Both the position numbers and the translations under genes were made by a program. This document shows, piece by piece, positions 39,762 to 49,684 of a stretch of 64,000 nucleotides of DNA. The notes beneath the pieces are model-generated. The model did not search any database. It was not told the DNA's origin and worked only from the letters and a program-made list of their open reading frames with translations. The stretch covers positions 1-64,000 of the forward strand of contig JBOEHE010000049.1 of NCBI GenBank assembly GCA_050633785.1. The letters run 5' to 3'. The DNA comes from CALKZN01 sp050633785. GTDB lineage: Bacteria; Pseudomonadota; Gammaproteobacteria; Arenicellales; Arenicellaceae. Every line of letters starts with the position of its first letter. The first letter of the stretch is position 1.

Positions 39762-40427
39762 ATGAGACCCCAAACGATAAAATCCAATACTTTGCAGAAA
39801 TTGATATGCTTTTGTCTGCTTGCCTTAACCCCACTATTGTCCTCTGCACAAACGGAAAAATTCATTGAAGGGCAACATTATTCAGTCATTGAACAACCAT
39901 TAGCCACCTCCACTGGCGACAACATCGAAGTAAAAGAACTTTTCTGGTACGGCTGCCCACATTGCTTTCGTTTAGAGCCAGACATTATTCACTGGAAAAA
40001 CAACATGAAGGCAGATGATGCTCAATTTGTCTTAGTACCAGCCGTTTTCAGTCAACGCTGGGAATTTCACGCCAAAGCATTCTACACATTAGATGCTTTA
40101 GGTATCCTGGACACAGCTCATCAAGCTATATTTGACTCTATTCACGTCAACAAAAAACATATTAACAACTTAAAGCAACTGACTAAAATTCTGGTTGAAC
40201 AATTTGGCCAAGATGAAAAGAAAGTCGAATCCGCTTTTAACTCCTTCTCGGTTGACAGCAATCTACGTGCTGCGCGATCAATCAGCCAAAAATCAGGGGC
40301 GACTGGAGTTCCGGCAATTATTGTTGCTGGCAAATACAGAACATCCGTTAGTGAAGCCCAAGGTCAAAAGCAGTTGTTGGAAGTGATCAATTTTTTGGTT
40401 GATAAAGCACGCACCGAAAAAGGCTAG
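39762..40427 (+). CDS. dsbA: Thiol:disulfide interchange protein DsbA
   Basis: The protein has 221 residues. The signal peptide (LICFCLLALTPLLSSAQ) is followed by a DsbA thioredoxin fold: ELFWYGCPHCFRLEP with the CPHC active site near residue 66, the helical insertion, and the cis-Pro loop GVPAIIVAGKY. It oxidises cysteines in periplasmic proteins. It ends at a symmetrical terminator. Confidence 0.95.
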   Translation: MRPQTIKSNTLQKLICFCLLALTPLLSSAQTEKFIEGQHYSVIEQPLATSTGDNIEVKELFWYGCPHCFRLEPDIIHWKNNMKADDAQFVLVPAVFSQRWEFHAKAFYTLDALGILDTAHQAIFDSIHVNKKHINNLKQLTKILVEQFGQDEKKVESAFNSFSVDSNLRAARSISQKSGATGVPAIIVAGKYRTSVSEAQGQKQLLEVINFLVDKARTEKG

Positions 40428-40440
40428 TTTCAATACCTTA

Positions 40441-40476
40441 TATAAGGTTATCTGTTTCACAACAGATAACCTTATA
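40441..40476. terminator. Bidirectional terminator between convergent genes
   Basis: TATAAGGTTATCTGTT / AACAGATAACCTTATA, 16 perfect pairs with a TCAC loop, sits between the convergent dsbA and the nucleoside-recognition-like gene. Confidence 0.8.
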
Positions 40477-40479
40477 TAT

Positions 40480-41457
40480 TCAAACTTTCTGCCCTGAAAG
40501 CCTGCTGAACAAGGATTTGGGAACTCTCGCCATCAAAGCGATAACGACACAGGCAAACACCATTCTAGCCCAGAGAATCCCTGACAAATCTGCGCCCAGC
40601 AATACAATTAATAACGTATCTTCGATCAAACTGTGAGCCAATCCCAAAAAGGCCATGCTCAAGAAAATATCCCTCTTGGATATTCGGCCACTTCGAGCTT
40701 CATCAATTAATAAACCGCCGCCAAAACTCAAACCCAGAGTAACTCCAATGACCGTGACGTTTGCTGCTTCTTTGCCAATACCCAGGAATTTTAACAGTGG
40801 CGTGAGCAGCCAGTGTATCCATTTCTCGATGCCCAATATATTCAATAAGCGCAGTATCAAAATCAGTGCGCTAATCACTATAAAAATAAACACCAGAGTT
40901 TTCAACTGAGCTTTTCCCCAAGTCAACCAGTCAGAATCAACCTCTTCAGGTTGCCAGACCAACTGACTTGGTTGTTGCAAAACAGACATTTCTTCATACG
41001 TAAAATGCAGAAGATACCCCAACAGTAATGCTCCACCAATTCGCAGCGATAAGGTAAACCACCAGGATATTCCGGCCGCTTTGGCCACCGCAGCCTCAAC
41101 TGTCAAACCGTGTGCCAACAAAATCATCGAGCCTAACACGGTCACTTGAGCCACTGTCAAAGGGTCCTGATTCACCTGACTGAAAAAAACCGCCATAGCG
41201 GTATAAATATTGGCCAACATTGCCGTAGCCCAGACTATTCCCATCGATTCAGGCAGACCAACCAATGCCATGACTGGTGATAGCATCACTGCCAACCACT
41301 GCGTTCCACCAATATCATCCAGAACTTTTACGATCACCAGTGCAGGCAGCATAATTTTAAGCAAGGTCCAATAGACTCGAGCAATACTTCGACTCAAATC
41401 AAAGCCCTCTTTCACCGCTTGTTGTTTCCAATGTTTCACTTTTTTCTGACTTCTCAT
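40480..41457 (-). CDS. Nucleoside recognition/gate-domain membrane protein
   Basis: The protein has about 325 residues from ATG 41455-41457 (GGA upstream); a TTG at 41484 is an alternative without a ribosome binding site. About eight TM helices occur in two halves, each with a Gate-like pattern (KIMLPALVIVKVLDDIGG..; LGIEKWIHWLLTPLLKFLGIGKEAANVTVIGVTLGLSFGGGLLIDEAR). The family includes spore maturation A/B and nucleoside transporter gates; transport substrate is unknown. Regulation by the divergent Lrp-type gene is plausible from position. Confidence 0.8.
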   Translation of the reverse strand: MRSQKKVKHWKQQAVKEGFDLSRSIARVYWTLLKIMLPALVIVKVLDDIGGTQWLAVMLSPVMALVGLPESMGIVWATAMLANIYTAMAVFFSQVNQDPLTVAQVTVLGSMILLAHGLTVEAAVAKAAGISWWFTLSLRIGGALLLGYLLHFTYEEMSVLQQPSQLVWQPEEVDSDWLTWGKAQLKTLVFIFIVISALILILRLLNILGIEKWIHWLLTPLLKFLGIGKEAANVTVIGVTLGLSFGGGLLIDEARSGRISKRDIFLSMAFLGLAHSLIEDTLLIVLLGADLSGILWARMVFACVVIALMARVPKSLFSRLSGQKV

Positions 41458-41568
41458 TACTGAATCCAAAAATAATTTTAACAAGAGAGAGTTTAATTAT
41501 TTCTTTTAATCAGCCTAAAAACTTACATATAATTCTTATTAACCCAATTTAAGTTAATAATATTTAAA

Positions 41569-42030
41569 ATGTCACCTGATCGCCTGGATATACGAATTCT
41601 CAGCATTTTGCAAAATGACAGCAGTCTGACCAATCTTGAACTTGCCAACAGGATAGGTTTATCAGCCCCTGCCTGCCTGAAACGAGTAAAAAAACTCAAA
41701 CAACAGGGGTTTATCAAGAAACAAGTCTGCCTGCTTGAACCAGAGAAATTTGGTGCCAGCCTGCATATTATGGTTGAAATTGAAATGGAAAGGGACCGGC
41801 CTGATCAATATCGAAGCTTCGTGGAACGAGCTCTGGCTTGCAAAGAAATCAAACAGTGCTATCAAGTCACAGGAAAAATAGATTTCATCTTAATTGTGAC
41901 GGTAGAGGATATTCCTACGTACGAAAAGTTCTGTCGAAGAGTGCTCGACAAAGAACCCAATTTACGCAAATTTCGTTCTTTGATCTGTTTGCACAGACAT
42001 AAGTTCGATACCAGTTTGAATATTCAATAG
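41569..42030 (+). CDS. Lrp/AsnC-family transcriptional regulator
   Basis: The protein has 153 residues. The N-terminal HTH is LDIRILSILQNDSSLTNLELANRIGLSAPACLKRVKKLKQQGFIKK, with a C-terminal RAM/AsnC ligand-binding domain (HIMVEIEMERDRPDQYRSFVERALACKEIKQCYQVTGKIDFILIVTVEDIPTYEKF). It is divergent from the membrane gene at 40480, which it may control in response to an amino acid. Confidence 0.9.
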   Translation: MSPDRLDIRILSILQNDSSLTNLELANRIGLSAPACLKRVKKLKQQGFIKKQVCLLEPEKFGASLHIMVEIEMERDRPDQYRSFVERALACKEIKQCYQVTGKIDFILIVTVEDIPTYEKFCRRVLDKEPNLRKFRSLICLHRHKFDTSLNIQ

Positions 42031-42266
42031 TCAGCAAATTGAGATATCCAAACGATTCAACCTTGGAAAACACAATAGGATTGCAACAGGTAACTCGCCG
42101 CAAACTGCAACCATCAAACAATGTTTTGTGCTAGTATTATTAAATCTGCTTTAAGCAATTTCGGGGTTGTTATCTTGAAGTTTTCTATTATCCCACTTCA
42201 AGGGTTAACGCATTTTCAAACCACCAAAGGGCGATCTACCCTCATGGTAAACACCGGCGAACTCAT

Positions 42267-45200
42267 ATGAATCATTATAAAAAGCACGCCCACACGAGCC
42301 TTTTTCCTTTCTTTTCGATCAAACGATGCCTGCTGTTTGCCTTCACGCTGCTGGCAACAATGAATATCCAGGCAAACTCTGGTGGACCTACTTTAAGCAA
42401 AGTATTCACTCCCAACACTATCGGACCGGGAAGTGTCAGCACCATCATCTTTACGATTAATAACTCTGGACACAGTGAACCCAGAACAGGCCTATCATTC
42501 ACCGATGTTCTGCCTGTGATTCCAGGCCCAATGACAATTGCTGACCCGGCCAATGTCACAAGCACCTGCGACGCTGGAACCAGTGGTATGATCCTGGCAC
42601 CCGATGGTGGCAGCACCATTACTGTCAGTGACTATCAAATTGGCGCATTCCAAACTTGTACAATTACTGTTGATGTTACAGCCAGCACTCCAGGGACTCA
42701 TACAAATCCAGCAGTCACACTTTCTTCAAGTGCCGGCTCCACAATGAGTCTTCCTATTGACCTCACAGTTGTAACCACCCGGCCAGGTTTTACAAAAAGT
42801 TTTGCACCAAGTTCAATACCTTTAGGAGGCCGCAGCACATTAACATTCAACATCGACAACACACTCAATGCCAGCAGAATAGGCAATCTTGATTTCACCG
42901 ATAACTTACCGACAGGAATGGTCATTGCTGATCCGGCAAACGCATCAACCGATTGTGTCAGCGCCTCAGCCCCTGACACCACACTGACAGCGATTCCCGG
43001 AACCAGCGTCATAGATCTGGATGCAGACGGCAGCACTATCCTCAGCGGTTTTGAAGTACTATCCGCTGGCGCAAGTTGTACAGTCGCGGTTGATGTAACT
43101 GCAACGGGTGTTGGAATGTTACACAATATCACTAGCGATTTGCTCGCCGATTTCATCTCTGCAGGCAAAGCCAGTGATACACTGGAAGCTACTCGCACGG
43201 ACCTGTCTATCAGAAAGTCGTTTACCGATGACCCTGCCCCTGCAGGTGGAACGGTAACTCTGGAGTTCAGAATCGACAACTTTAGCCGTAACTTTTCTGC
43301 CACGGGTGTTGCCTTTACTGATGACCTGACTACTCTTACCCCATCTCTGCCAGGACTGACTTTTTCCAGTCTTCTATCCAATGATTGTGCTGGTTCGGTG
43401 TCTGGGGTTGGTGGGACAACTATCGGTTTCAGCGGTGGCACCATCGCTGCAGAAGGTTTTTGCAGCATAAGCGTCAGCCTGTCCATTCCTGCCGGGGCAA
43501 CGCCTGCCATCCATACCAACACTACCAGTGCAGTAACTGCCACAGTAGATGGTTCTGCTGTGGTTGGAAATATGGCATCAGACAAGCTGTTTGTGGAACC
43601 CGTGCCGATATTAACCAAGGAATTTCTTGAAGTTGGTACATTAGCACCCAATCCAGTCGTTAATGCAGGCGATGATGTGGTGCTGCGTTTTACAATAACT
43701 AACCCCAGCACTACCTCAGGCGCTACAGATATCGCCTTTATCGATGAACTAACAGATGGTGGCCCAATGACCGGCTTTCTACCATTTCCCGTGGCAGTCT
43801 CCTTGCCTCCAGTTCCAGACCCTCCCTGCGGTGCAGGCTCAGCTCTTGCTTTAACCTTTCTTGATACTGATCGTCAAGGGTTATCACTGACAGGCGGTAA
43901 CCTGACTGCTGCACCCGGTGCCGGAGCGACCTGTAGTTTTGATGTCACTGTAACCATCCCCGCAGACATCAGCCCTGGTGTTCAAACAAACACAACCGGG
44001 ATCCCAACAGCTATGATTGATGGCGATACTCGCCAGGGCTCGCCTGCTAGTGATTCGCTGACCATTATCGCTGCCCCGACCTTGTCAAAAAGTTTTGCAG
44101 ACAACCCAGTTGCGCCTGGCAGCACGGTAACCCTTGAATTTATTCTGACTTACTCTGCGAATGCTTCCGCAGATGCTACGGCCATCGCATTTACAGATGA
44201 CCTGGCTGCCATGACTCCATCACTGGTTGGCTTAACAGCAACAGGTCTGCCCATAAGCCAGGCTTGTGATCCGGATGGTGCAGGCGGTGCCCCGGGCACA
44301 GGTACTTTAAGTGGCTCAGCTGGGGACACTCTACTAAGCTTTTCAGGTGGTACGCTTTCCCCTGGAGAAACCTGCACAATCAGTGTCACCTTGAATGTGC
44401 CTGGCGGCGCTGGGTCTGGCAGTTACAGCAACACAACCAGCGGTGTCAGCGCCACAGTTGGTGGTCTGTCAGCCACGTCACCTGCGGCAAATGCCAACCT
44501 TGAAATTGGCAGCATGCTCTTCTCTAAACAGTTTTTGAGCAACCCGGTCATCCCAGGTGACGTGTTGACATTACGCTTCACTCTGGAAAATATAAACTCT
44601 GTCGCAGCAACGGGCATTGGCTTTACTGACAGCTTGATTCCTGTTGCTGGTCTGGTTGCAACAGACCCGGCCTTAGCAGATGACTGCGGTGGAACTCTCA
44701 CAGTTCTGACCATTCCCAGCCTCGGTTCATTTCTAACCTACGCAAACGGTGTTCTGGCAGCCGGCTCGACGTGTAATATTGATGTCGAAGTCACTGTGCC
44801 GCTAACGGCATCGAATGGTATTTTCGAAAATTTTGTCAGTGGTGTTTCCTATATGCTCGGTGCCGCTCCAGCTTTTGATGGTCCAGCGATCGACAATCTG
44901 ATTATCGACACAAACAGCAAACTATCTGTTGCCAAAGAATTTCTGGATGACCCTGTCACTGCTGGAGACTCGGTCACCATGCGCCTCACACTGACCAATC
45001 TGGATCCGATCAACAGCATTTCAGATGTTGATGTGACAGACAACCTCGGTGCCGTCATCACCGGCATGGAGGTGTCCAGTCTGGTTGCACCCAGTAACTG
45101 TGCAGGCTTTGGTTTTGCTATTGGTGGTCTATCGTCTCCTACTTTCAGCGTTACTAATGGCACGCTTCCGGGTGGCGCTTCCTGCGTTGTCGAAGCAAAC

Positions 45201-46826
45201 GTGGATATTCCTTCAGGAACAGCTGCCGGCTCTTATACCAACACAACCAGCACAATAACAGGCACCATCGGGTCCACACCTGTGTCTGGACCAGCTGCCA
45301 GTGATAACTTTATTGTCGCGCAAACACTGTTGTTCAGTAAAGCCTTCGACGGACCAACAACAGCAACAGGTACCGCAACCCTAAGCTTTACCATTACCAA
45401 CCCAGGTACTGACAGTGTCAGCAATATCGGCTTCAGCGATGATCTGAACAGCGTGATCCCTGGACTTATTGCCACCAGTCTTCCGGCAGTTCCCTGCGGG
45501 GCCGGATCATCAATCACCGGCATTTCTTCACTGTCTTTTTCGGGTGGCACATTAGCTGCACTTGGAGGCAGTTGCTCATTTGATGTTGAGGTCCTGGTTC
45601 CCGCCAATGCAACAGCAGGGCAATTCCCCAACACCACCAGTGAGCTTTTTATTCAAGGTTTATCTGTGGCAGCTCCTGCAACAGCAGACCTCATCATTGA
45701 ACCAATGCCCATTTTCAGTAAAGTGTTTACACCTGATACGATTGTTTTTGGCGGTATCAGTACTCTGACCTTTACCATCGACAACAGCGCCAGCTCTCTG
45801 GCTGCAGACAACCTGGACTTTACTGACAATTTTCCATCCGGTCTTATCGTTGCAACACCAGCGAATGCGGCAACTACCTGTACAGGTGGCACACTCACAG
45901 CAATTCCAGGAACATCCATGGTCAATTATACCGGTGGCACTGTAGCCGCCAGTGCAAGCTGTACCGTACAAATCGATGTCCAGGGATCTACTAACGGCAT
46001 GCATGTCAACCTGTCTGGAGACCTGACCTCTTCGTCTGGCAACAGCGGTACTGCTACAGATACTTTAGAGGTATTGTCACCACCACCTATGTTTTCCAAG
46101 GCATTTACGCCAGATATGATTGCCAGCAATACCGTTTCATCGCTGCAATTCAACATCGACAACAACGCCAGTTCCTCTGCTGCCACAGCACTTGATTTCA
46201 CGGATAATATGCCGATCGCAATAACGATCGCTTCCCCGGCAAATATCATAAATACCTGCGGTGGAACACTCACAGCAACATCAGGCACATCTGTCATCAG
46301 CTTAACAGGTGGTTCTGTAGCTGCAACCAGCAGCTGCCAGATTACGGTAGATACTACCTCTGCAGTGGGGGGAGCACATGTTAACACCACTGGTGATCTG
46401 ACATCTTCACTGGGCAACAGTGGAACAGCAAGCGATACACTGACAGTGGATGATGATCTGGATAACGACACTATTGCCAATGCCATTGACAACTGCCCTA
46501 CTGTCGCCAATACGGATCAAGCTGACTTGGATCTGGATGGCCTGGGTAATGTCTGTGATAGCGATGCCGACGGTGACTTAATGCCGAATGATTATGAACT
46601 GGCCAATGGCTTAAACCCACTGAATTCATTCGATCAACAAGCAGATAACGATGGTGACGGCTTCAGCAACCTTGAGGAGTATCAGTTTGGTACTGATCCC
46701 AACAGCCCTAATGCAGACCTTGATGGCAATAACGTTCCTGACATCGTTGACTTGCGTCGTAAGTCAATAGTGCCAATAATCACGCTACCTTTGTTGTTAA
46801 GCGATGATGTACCTCCGCCGCCTTAA
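42267..46826 (+). CDS. Giant secreted protein with ten Ig-like/DUF11-type repeats and C-terminal thrombospondin-3-like repeats
   Basis: The protein has 1519 residues with a signal peptide at residues 1-36. Ten repeats of about 130 residues each begin with (L/F)(S/T)K.F......G and continue with FTI.N...., TD.L.....(I/V)A.P.....C.G, ...C...V.V and T.T. Residues about 1410-1500 are calcium-binding thrombospondin type 3/dockerin-like repeats (DLDNDTIANAIDNCPTVAN, DSDADGDLMPNDYE, DNDGDGFSNLEEYQFGTDP). It is probably a long surface stalk or matrix protein. No LPXTG or autotransporter barrel is present. The two genes downstream encode a beta-barrel TPR protein and another exported protein, possibly needed for its display. 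Confidence 0.85.
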   Translation: MNHYKKHAHTSLFPFFSIKRCLLFAFTLLATMNIQANSGGPTLSKVFTPNTIGPGSVSTIIFTINNSGHSEPRTGLSFTDVLPVIPGPMTIADPANVTSTCDAGTSGMILAPDGGSTITVSDYQIGAFQTCTITVDVTASTPGTHTNPAVTLSSSAGSTMSLPIDLTVVTTRPGFTKSFAPSSIPLGGRSTLTFNIDNTLNASRIGNLDFTDNLPTGMVIADPANASTDCVSASAPDTTLTAIPGTSVIDLDADGSTILSGFEVLSAGASCTVAVDVTATGVGMLHNITSDLLADFISAGKASDTLEATRTDLSIRKSFTDDPAPAGGTVTLEFRIDNFSRNFSATGVAFTDDLTTLTPSLPGLTFSSLLSNDCAGSVSGVGGTTIGFSGGTIAAEGFCSISVSLSIPAGATPAIHTNTTSAVTATVDGSAVVGNMASDKLFVEPVPILTKEFLEVGTLAPNPVVNAGDDVVLRFTITNPSTTSGATDIAFIDELTDGGPMTGFLPFPVAVSLPPVPDPPCGAGSALALTFLDTDRQGLSLTGGNLTAAPGAGATCSFDVTVTIPADISPGVQTNTTGIPTAMIDGDTRQGSPASDSLTIIAAPTLSKSFADNPVAPGSTVTLEFILTYSANASADATAIAFTDDLAAMTPSLVGLTATGLPISQACDPDGAGGAPGTGTLSGSAGDTLLSFSGGTLSPGETCTISVTLNVPGGAGSGSYSNTTSGVSATVGGLSATSPAANANLEIGSMLFSKQFLSNPVIPGDVLTLRFTLENINSVAATGIGFTDSLIPVAGLVATDPALADDCGGTLTVLTIPSLGSFLTYANGVLAAGSTCNIDVEVTVPLTASNGIFENFVSGVSYMLGAAPAFDGPAIDNLIIDTNSKLSVAKEFLDDPVTAGDSVTMRLTLTNLDPINSISDVDVTDNLGAVITGMEVSSLVAPSNCAGFGFAIGGLSSPTFSVTNGTLPGGASCVVEANVDIPSGTAAGSYTNTTSTITGTIGSTPVSGPAASDNFIVAQTLLFSKAFDGPTTATGTATLSFTITNPGTDSVSNIGFSDDLNSVIPGLIATSLPAVPCGAGSSITGISSLSFSGGTLAALGGSCSFDVEVLVPANATAGQFPNTTSELFIQGLSVAAPATADLIIEPMPIFSKVFTPDTIVFGGISTLTFTIDNSASSLAADNLDFTDNFPSGLIVATPANAATTCTGGTLTAIPGTSMVNYTGGTVAASASCTVQIDVQGSTNGMHVNLSGDLTSSSGNSGTATDTLEVLSPPPMFSKAFTPDMIASNTVSSLQFNIDNNASSSAATALDFTDNMPIAITIASPANIINTCGGTLTATSGTSVISLTGGSVAATSSCQITVDTTSAVGGAHVNTTGDLTSSLGNSGTASDTLTVDDDLDNDTIANAIDNCPTVANTDQADLDLDGLGNVCDSDADGDLMPNDYELANGLNPLNSFDQQADNDGDGFSNLEEYQFGTDPNSPNADLDGNNVPDIVDLRRKSIVPIITLPLLLSDDVPPPP

Positions 46827-47134
46827 TGCTCCAAGGCAAACGATGCTCCATAGTCAGGATTTGTCACTGAACAGGGAAATCAATAATTGATTCCTCTGTT
46901 CAGACTTTTCACCTTTTTCCAACTTAGCCCAAAGCAGGCAACAGTATTGAAACTGAGAAATTATAAAATAGAGAGTGAATTGTGGGGCTATTCTTCCAGA
47001 CAACTCTGATCAGGCAGGCTTTGCTTATTTAAATGAGTGGTGATTCTCAGTCTATGAAACTATGTACTATAATTTAAAATCAAAGGTTATATAAAGACCC
47101 CAAAGCGCGGGTAGTAAGCGCCCGAAGAGGTTAA
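46827..47134. other. Intergenic region without a gene
   Basis: 308 bp between the giant protein and the TPR-barrel gene. An AGAGG ribosome binding site is at its right end; no clear terminator or other structure is seen. Confidence 0.5.
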
Positions 47135-48685
47135 ATGAAATATCCAAAAGTGTTACTCAAGCTGATGTTATTTGCAGCATTGATTTATTCTACACCGTCT
47201 TTCACATCGGAGCAGGATAGTGATGTTTTGCCCCTAGTTTTGGAATACATCGAGTCTGGCCAATATGACAGAGCCTATGAACAGATAAAGAGCATCAACT
47301 TTTCAGAGCTGGAAGACGGTGTGCCAAGCATAGTCCACAATCTGACTGGATCAATTTTGATTAAGCTCAATCGAGGAAAAGAAGCTCTTCAGGCTTTTAC
47401 ACTGGCTGAACAATCCGGTTATAAAAACCCCATTTTAGATTACAATCGAGGACGCGCTTACTTACTAACAGGTGAATTAAATAAAGCCATTGAGCATTTA
47501 GAACGATATACAACAACGTATTCTGAATCTGCAGCGGCCTTGCAAAGTTTAGGACAAGCCTATTTTGAAAACAATGACTATGATCGCGCCAAAAGTGTCT
47601 TTACTCAGGCAGTCACTCTAGACTCAAGTTTAGACATATCTTATTTCTATCTTGCAAAGATAGCCTATGCACAGCAACGATATAATGAAGCAGCTGATAC
47701 TCTTAATTTCTTATCAAGAAATGGTTCTGATTCCAATCTGAGCCTTGAAATAAATCAGATTAAATCGAAATCATCCACAAGACAAAAACTTAATACAAGA
47801 AAACCGCCAACTACATTCAGCGGGCTGGCAACGATATCAATTGGCCGCAACAGCAATGTCATTGCTTTGAATGACGGTGCTTCTACTCCAGCCGATATTG
47901 ATGATGAAGCAGATACTCAATCACAATTGGGTTTAAGTCTGAATTGGCGAGCCTATGACCGCGCAGGAAAACTAGTGCAACTGGGCTATTGGCTGGACAC
48001 ACAGCGATGGAATGATTTAGATAAATTTGATACCACAACTCATGGGCTTCAAGGCATTTACTCTCATTGGATAAGTAATCAATTATTAGGCAGTGCCGTG
48101 ATCGGATATTCAACCACGGATCTGGACGGTATAAAATATCTGGAGTCGCAACAATTACAATTGGGACTTCGCAAAACTTTGGCTAAAAATCGTCATATAG
48201 GCGGTCTATTCAGCTACTTGCATCAGGATTTTACACACCCTTCTCTAACGGCTGAAAATGGTAGAAATGGAAATGATACGACATTGGGATTCTATTGGAC
48301 TGAATTGATATACAGCTGGAATACCAGTAGCGAACTGCGTTATATCAAAAGCAGTACATCGGGTTCTAATTTCGACTCATCCGGTTATATGATCAATTTT
48401 TCGACAAGTCGTGCATTACCTGAAATTGAAATAGGTGAGTTTGAATACCCACTGCATTTTTCTGCAAACCTCGGATATTCGAAATCGAATTACGATGCAG
48501 TAAATACCCTGTCAACAGTCAAGAGAAGCGATGATTCGATTCAATTTTCGGCTTCCCTTTCTACCGAATTCATAAAAAACTGGAATGCTGATATTCGCTT
48601 CAATCACCTGAAAAATGATTCGAATATTCCATTCTACAAATTCGGCCGCAGCAATATCCGTTTTGGTGTGACGCGTACTTTTTGA
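47135..48685 (+). CDS. TPR plus outer-membrane beta-barrel protein
   Basis: The protein has 516 residues. Signal peptide 1-25; residues about 30-205 are TPR units (VLEYIESGQYDRAYEQIKSI, DYNRGRAYLLTGELNKAIEHLE, QSLGQAYFENNDYDRAKSVFTQAVTLD). From about 225 on there are alternating beta strands ending in NIRFGVTRTF, with a terminal Phe recognised by the BAM machinery. The layout resembles surface-lipoprotein assembly or polysaccharide export porins (TPR plus 14-strand barrel). Its placement after the giant secreted protein suggests a role in export or anchoring (inference). Confidence 0.8.
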   Translation: MKYPKVLLKLMLFAALIYSTPSFTSEQDSDVLPLVLEYIESGQYDRAYEQIKSINFSELEDGVPSIVHNLTGSILIKLNRGKEALQAFTLAEQSGYKNPILDYNRGRAYLLTGELNKAIEHLERYTTTYSESAAALQSLGQAYFENNDYDRAKSVFTQAVTLDSSLDISYFYLAKIAYAQQRYNEAADTLNFLSRNGSDSNLSLEINQIKSKSSTRQKLNTRKPPTTFSGLATISIGRNSNVIALNDGASTPADIDDEADTQSQLGLSLNWRAYDRAGKLVQLGYWLDTQRWNDLDKFDTTTHGLQGIYSHWISNQLLGSAVIGYSTTDLDGIKYLESQQLQLGLRKTLAKNRHIGGLFSYLHQDFTHPSLTAENGRNGNDTTLGFYWTELIYSWNTSSELRYIKSSTSGSNFDSSGYMINFSTSRALPEIEIGEFEYPLHFSANLGYSKSNYDAVNTLSTVKRSDDSIQFSASLSTEFIKNWNADIRFNHLKNDSNIPFYKFGRSNIRFGVTRTF

Positions 48686-48699
48686 TGAGGACTGGCAAC

Positions 48700-49653
48700 A
48701 TGAAAAACCGCAATATGAAAGACATTATTTACCTGAGCCTCGCTATTGGTTCAGGTTTACTTTTAGTACCTGATGCCTGGGCATGTTTTAATTCAAATGG
48801 TGGCGCCGTATCCTGCAGCAGCCCAGCATGTGACCCAGCAAAATCTGCAGCCGGTGGCGGGCAGTGTTTAACGTCACCAAGCTCGACTCCGGCTCCAACC
48901 GCGATCCCAGAACCGACACCCGTCTTGCCCGCCCCCTCTGCCACACCATCGTCAGTGACCGGCTCTTCTGGTGACAATTTCGCATTGAAAAACAAAACCC
49001 CTTATTTTTTAGAAAATAGTGATTGGTATCGTGACCCAATAAGTGAGTTATTTGAAGGTCGTAAATATCTTTTTAGAGACAGCCAACTTCCTGAAAATTT
49101 ATTATGGATGGAAGAGTTTTTCGGTCCTGAGCCATCAGGCCCGCGTTTAGCTGAGATGTTCAATCAACGATTTGAAGATGACTTTCGGTTGATGCAACTA
49201 CAGGAAAAAGAAAACTCATGGTACGAATGGATGAATGGGATGCGTGAGAGACTCAATGAAATTGAAGAAAAAGTGTCTTTATCGTTAACCGAAAATGATC
49301 GTTTTGTCACAGACAATAGCTGGTCAGACACCGTCAAACGAAATGCCTATTATGATCCGGAATATCGAAAATTGACACAGTCTCTCTATGACAACAAAAA
49401 TGAAAAACCGCTTTCTGCAAGCGATCAAAAACAGAAAGATGCATTAGTTCAGAAAATCAACAATCGAGACAAACCACTTAGAACAAATATGTGGGGTGAT
49501 CCAATTGAAGTCAACAGGGATGAATATTTATCTCAAGAGGAAATCAAGAACTACGAAAGATACAAAAGACAAAGGTTGATTGAAATTGAATCCAATTCCT
49601 CTATTCCACATTCGGTTATCAGTGAAACCCAGGGAGTGATTAAGCTTAACTGA
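48700..49653 (+). CDS. Exported proline-rich protein of unknown function
   Basis: The protein has 317 residues from ATG 48700 (GAGG nine bases upstream). The signal peptide ends at DAWAC. Six cysteines lie within the first 50 mature residues, then a Pro/Ser/Thr linker (about residues 55-90), then a highly charged helical domain (about 110-317; SDQKQKDALVQKINNRDKPLRT...). No family was recognised. It directly follows the TPR-barrel gene, so it may be its substrate or partner. Confidence 0.65.
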   Translation: MKNRNMKDIIYLSLAIGSGLLLVPDAWACFNSNGGAVSCSSPACDPAKSAAGGGQCLTSPSSTPAPTAIPEPTPVLPAPSATPSSVTGSSGDNFALKNKTPYFLENSDWYRDPISELFEGRKYLFRDSQLPENLLWMEEFFGPEPSGPRLAEMFNQRFEDDFRLMQLQEKENSWYEWMNGMRERLNEIEEKVSLSLTENDRFVTDNSWSDTVKRNAYYDPEYRKLTQSLYDNKNEKPLSASDQKQKDALVQKINNRDKPLRTNMWGDPIEVNRDEYLSQEEIKNYERYKRQRLIEIESNSSIPHSVISETQGVIKLN

Positions 49654-49684
49654 AGTAAGCAATTACCAATCACAGAAGCTGTTA

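Noticed and set aside
42275..46510. Many long minus-strand open frames opposite the giant repeat protein
   Set aside because: They follow the repeat periodicity and codon bias of the plus-strand gene, have no ribosome binding sites and no recognisable domains; they are shadows.
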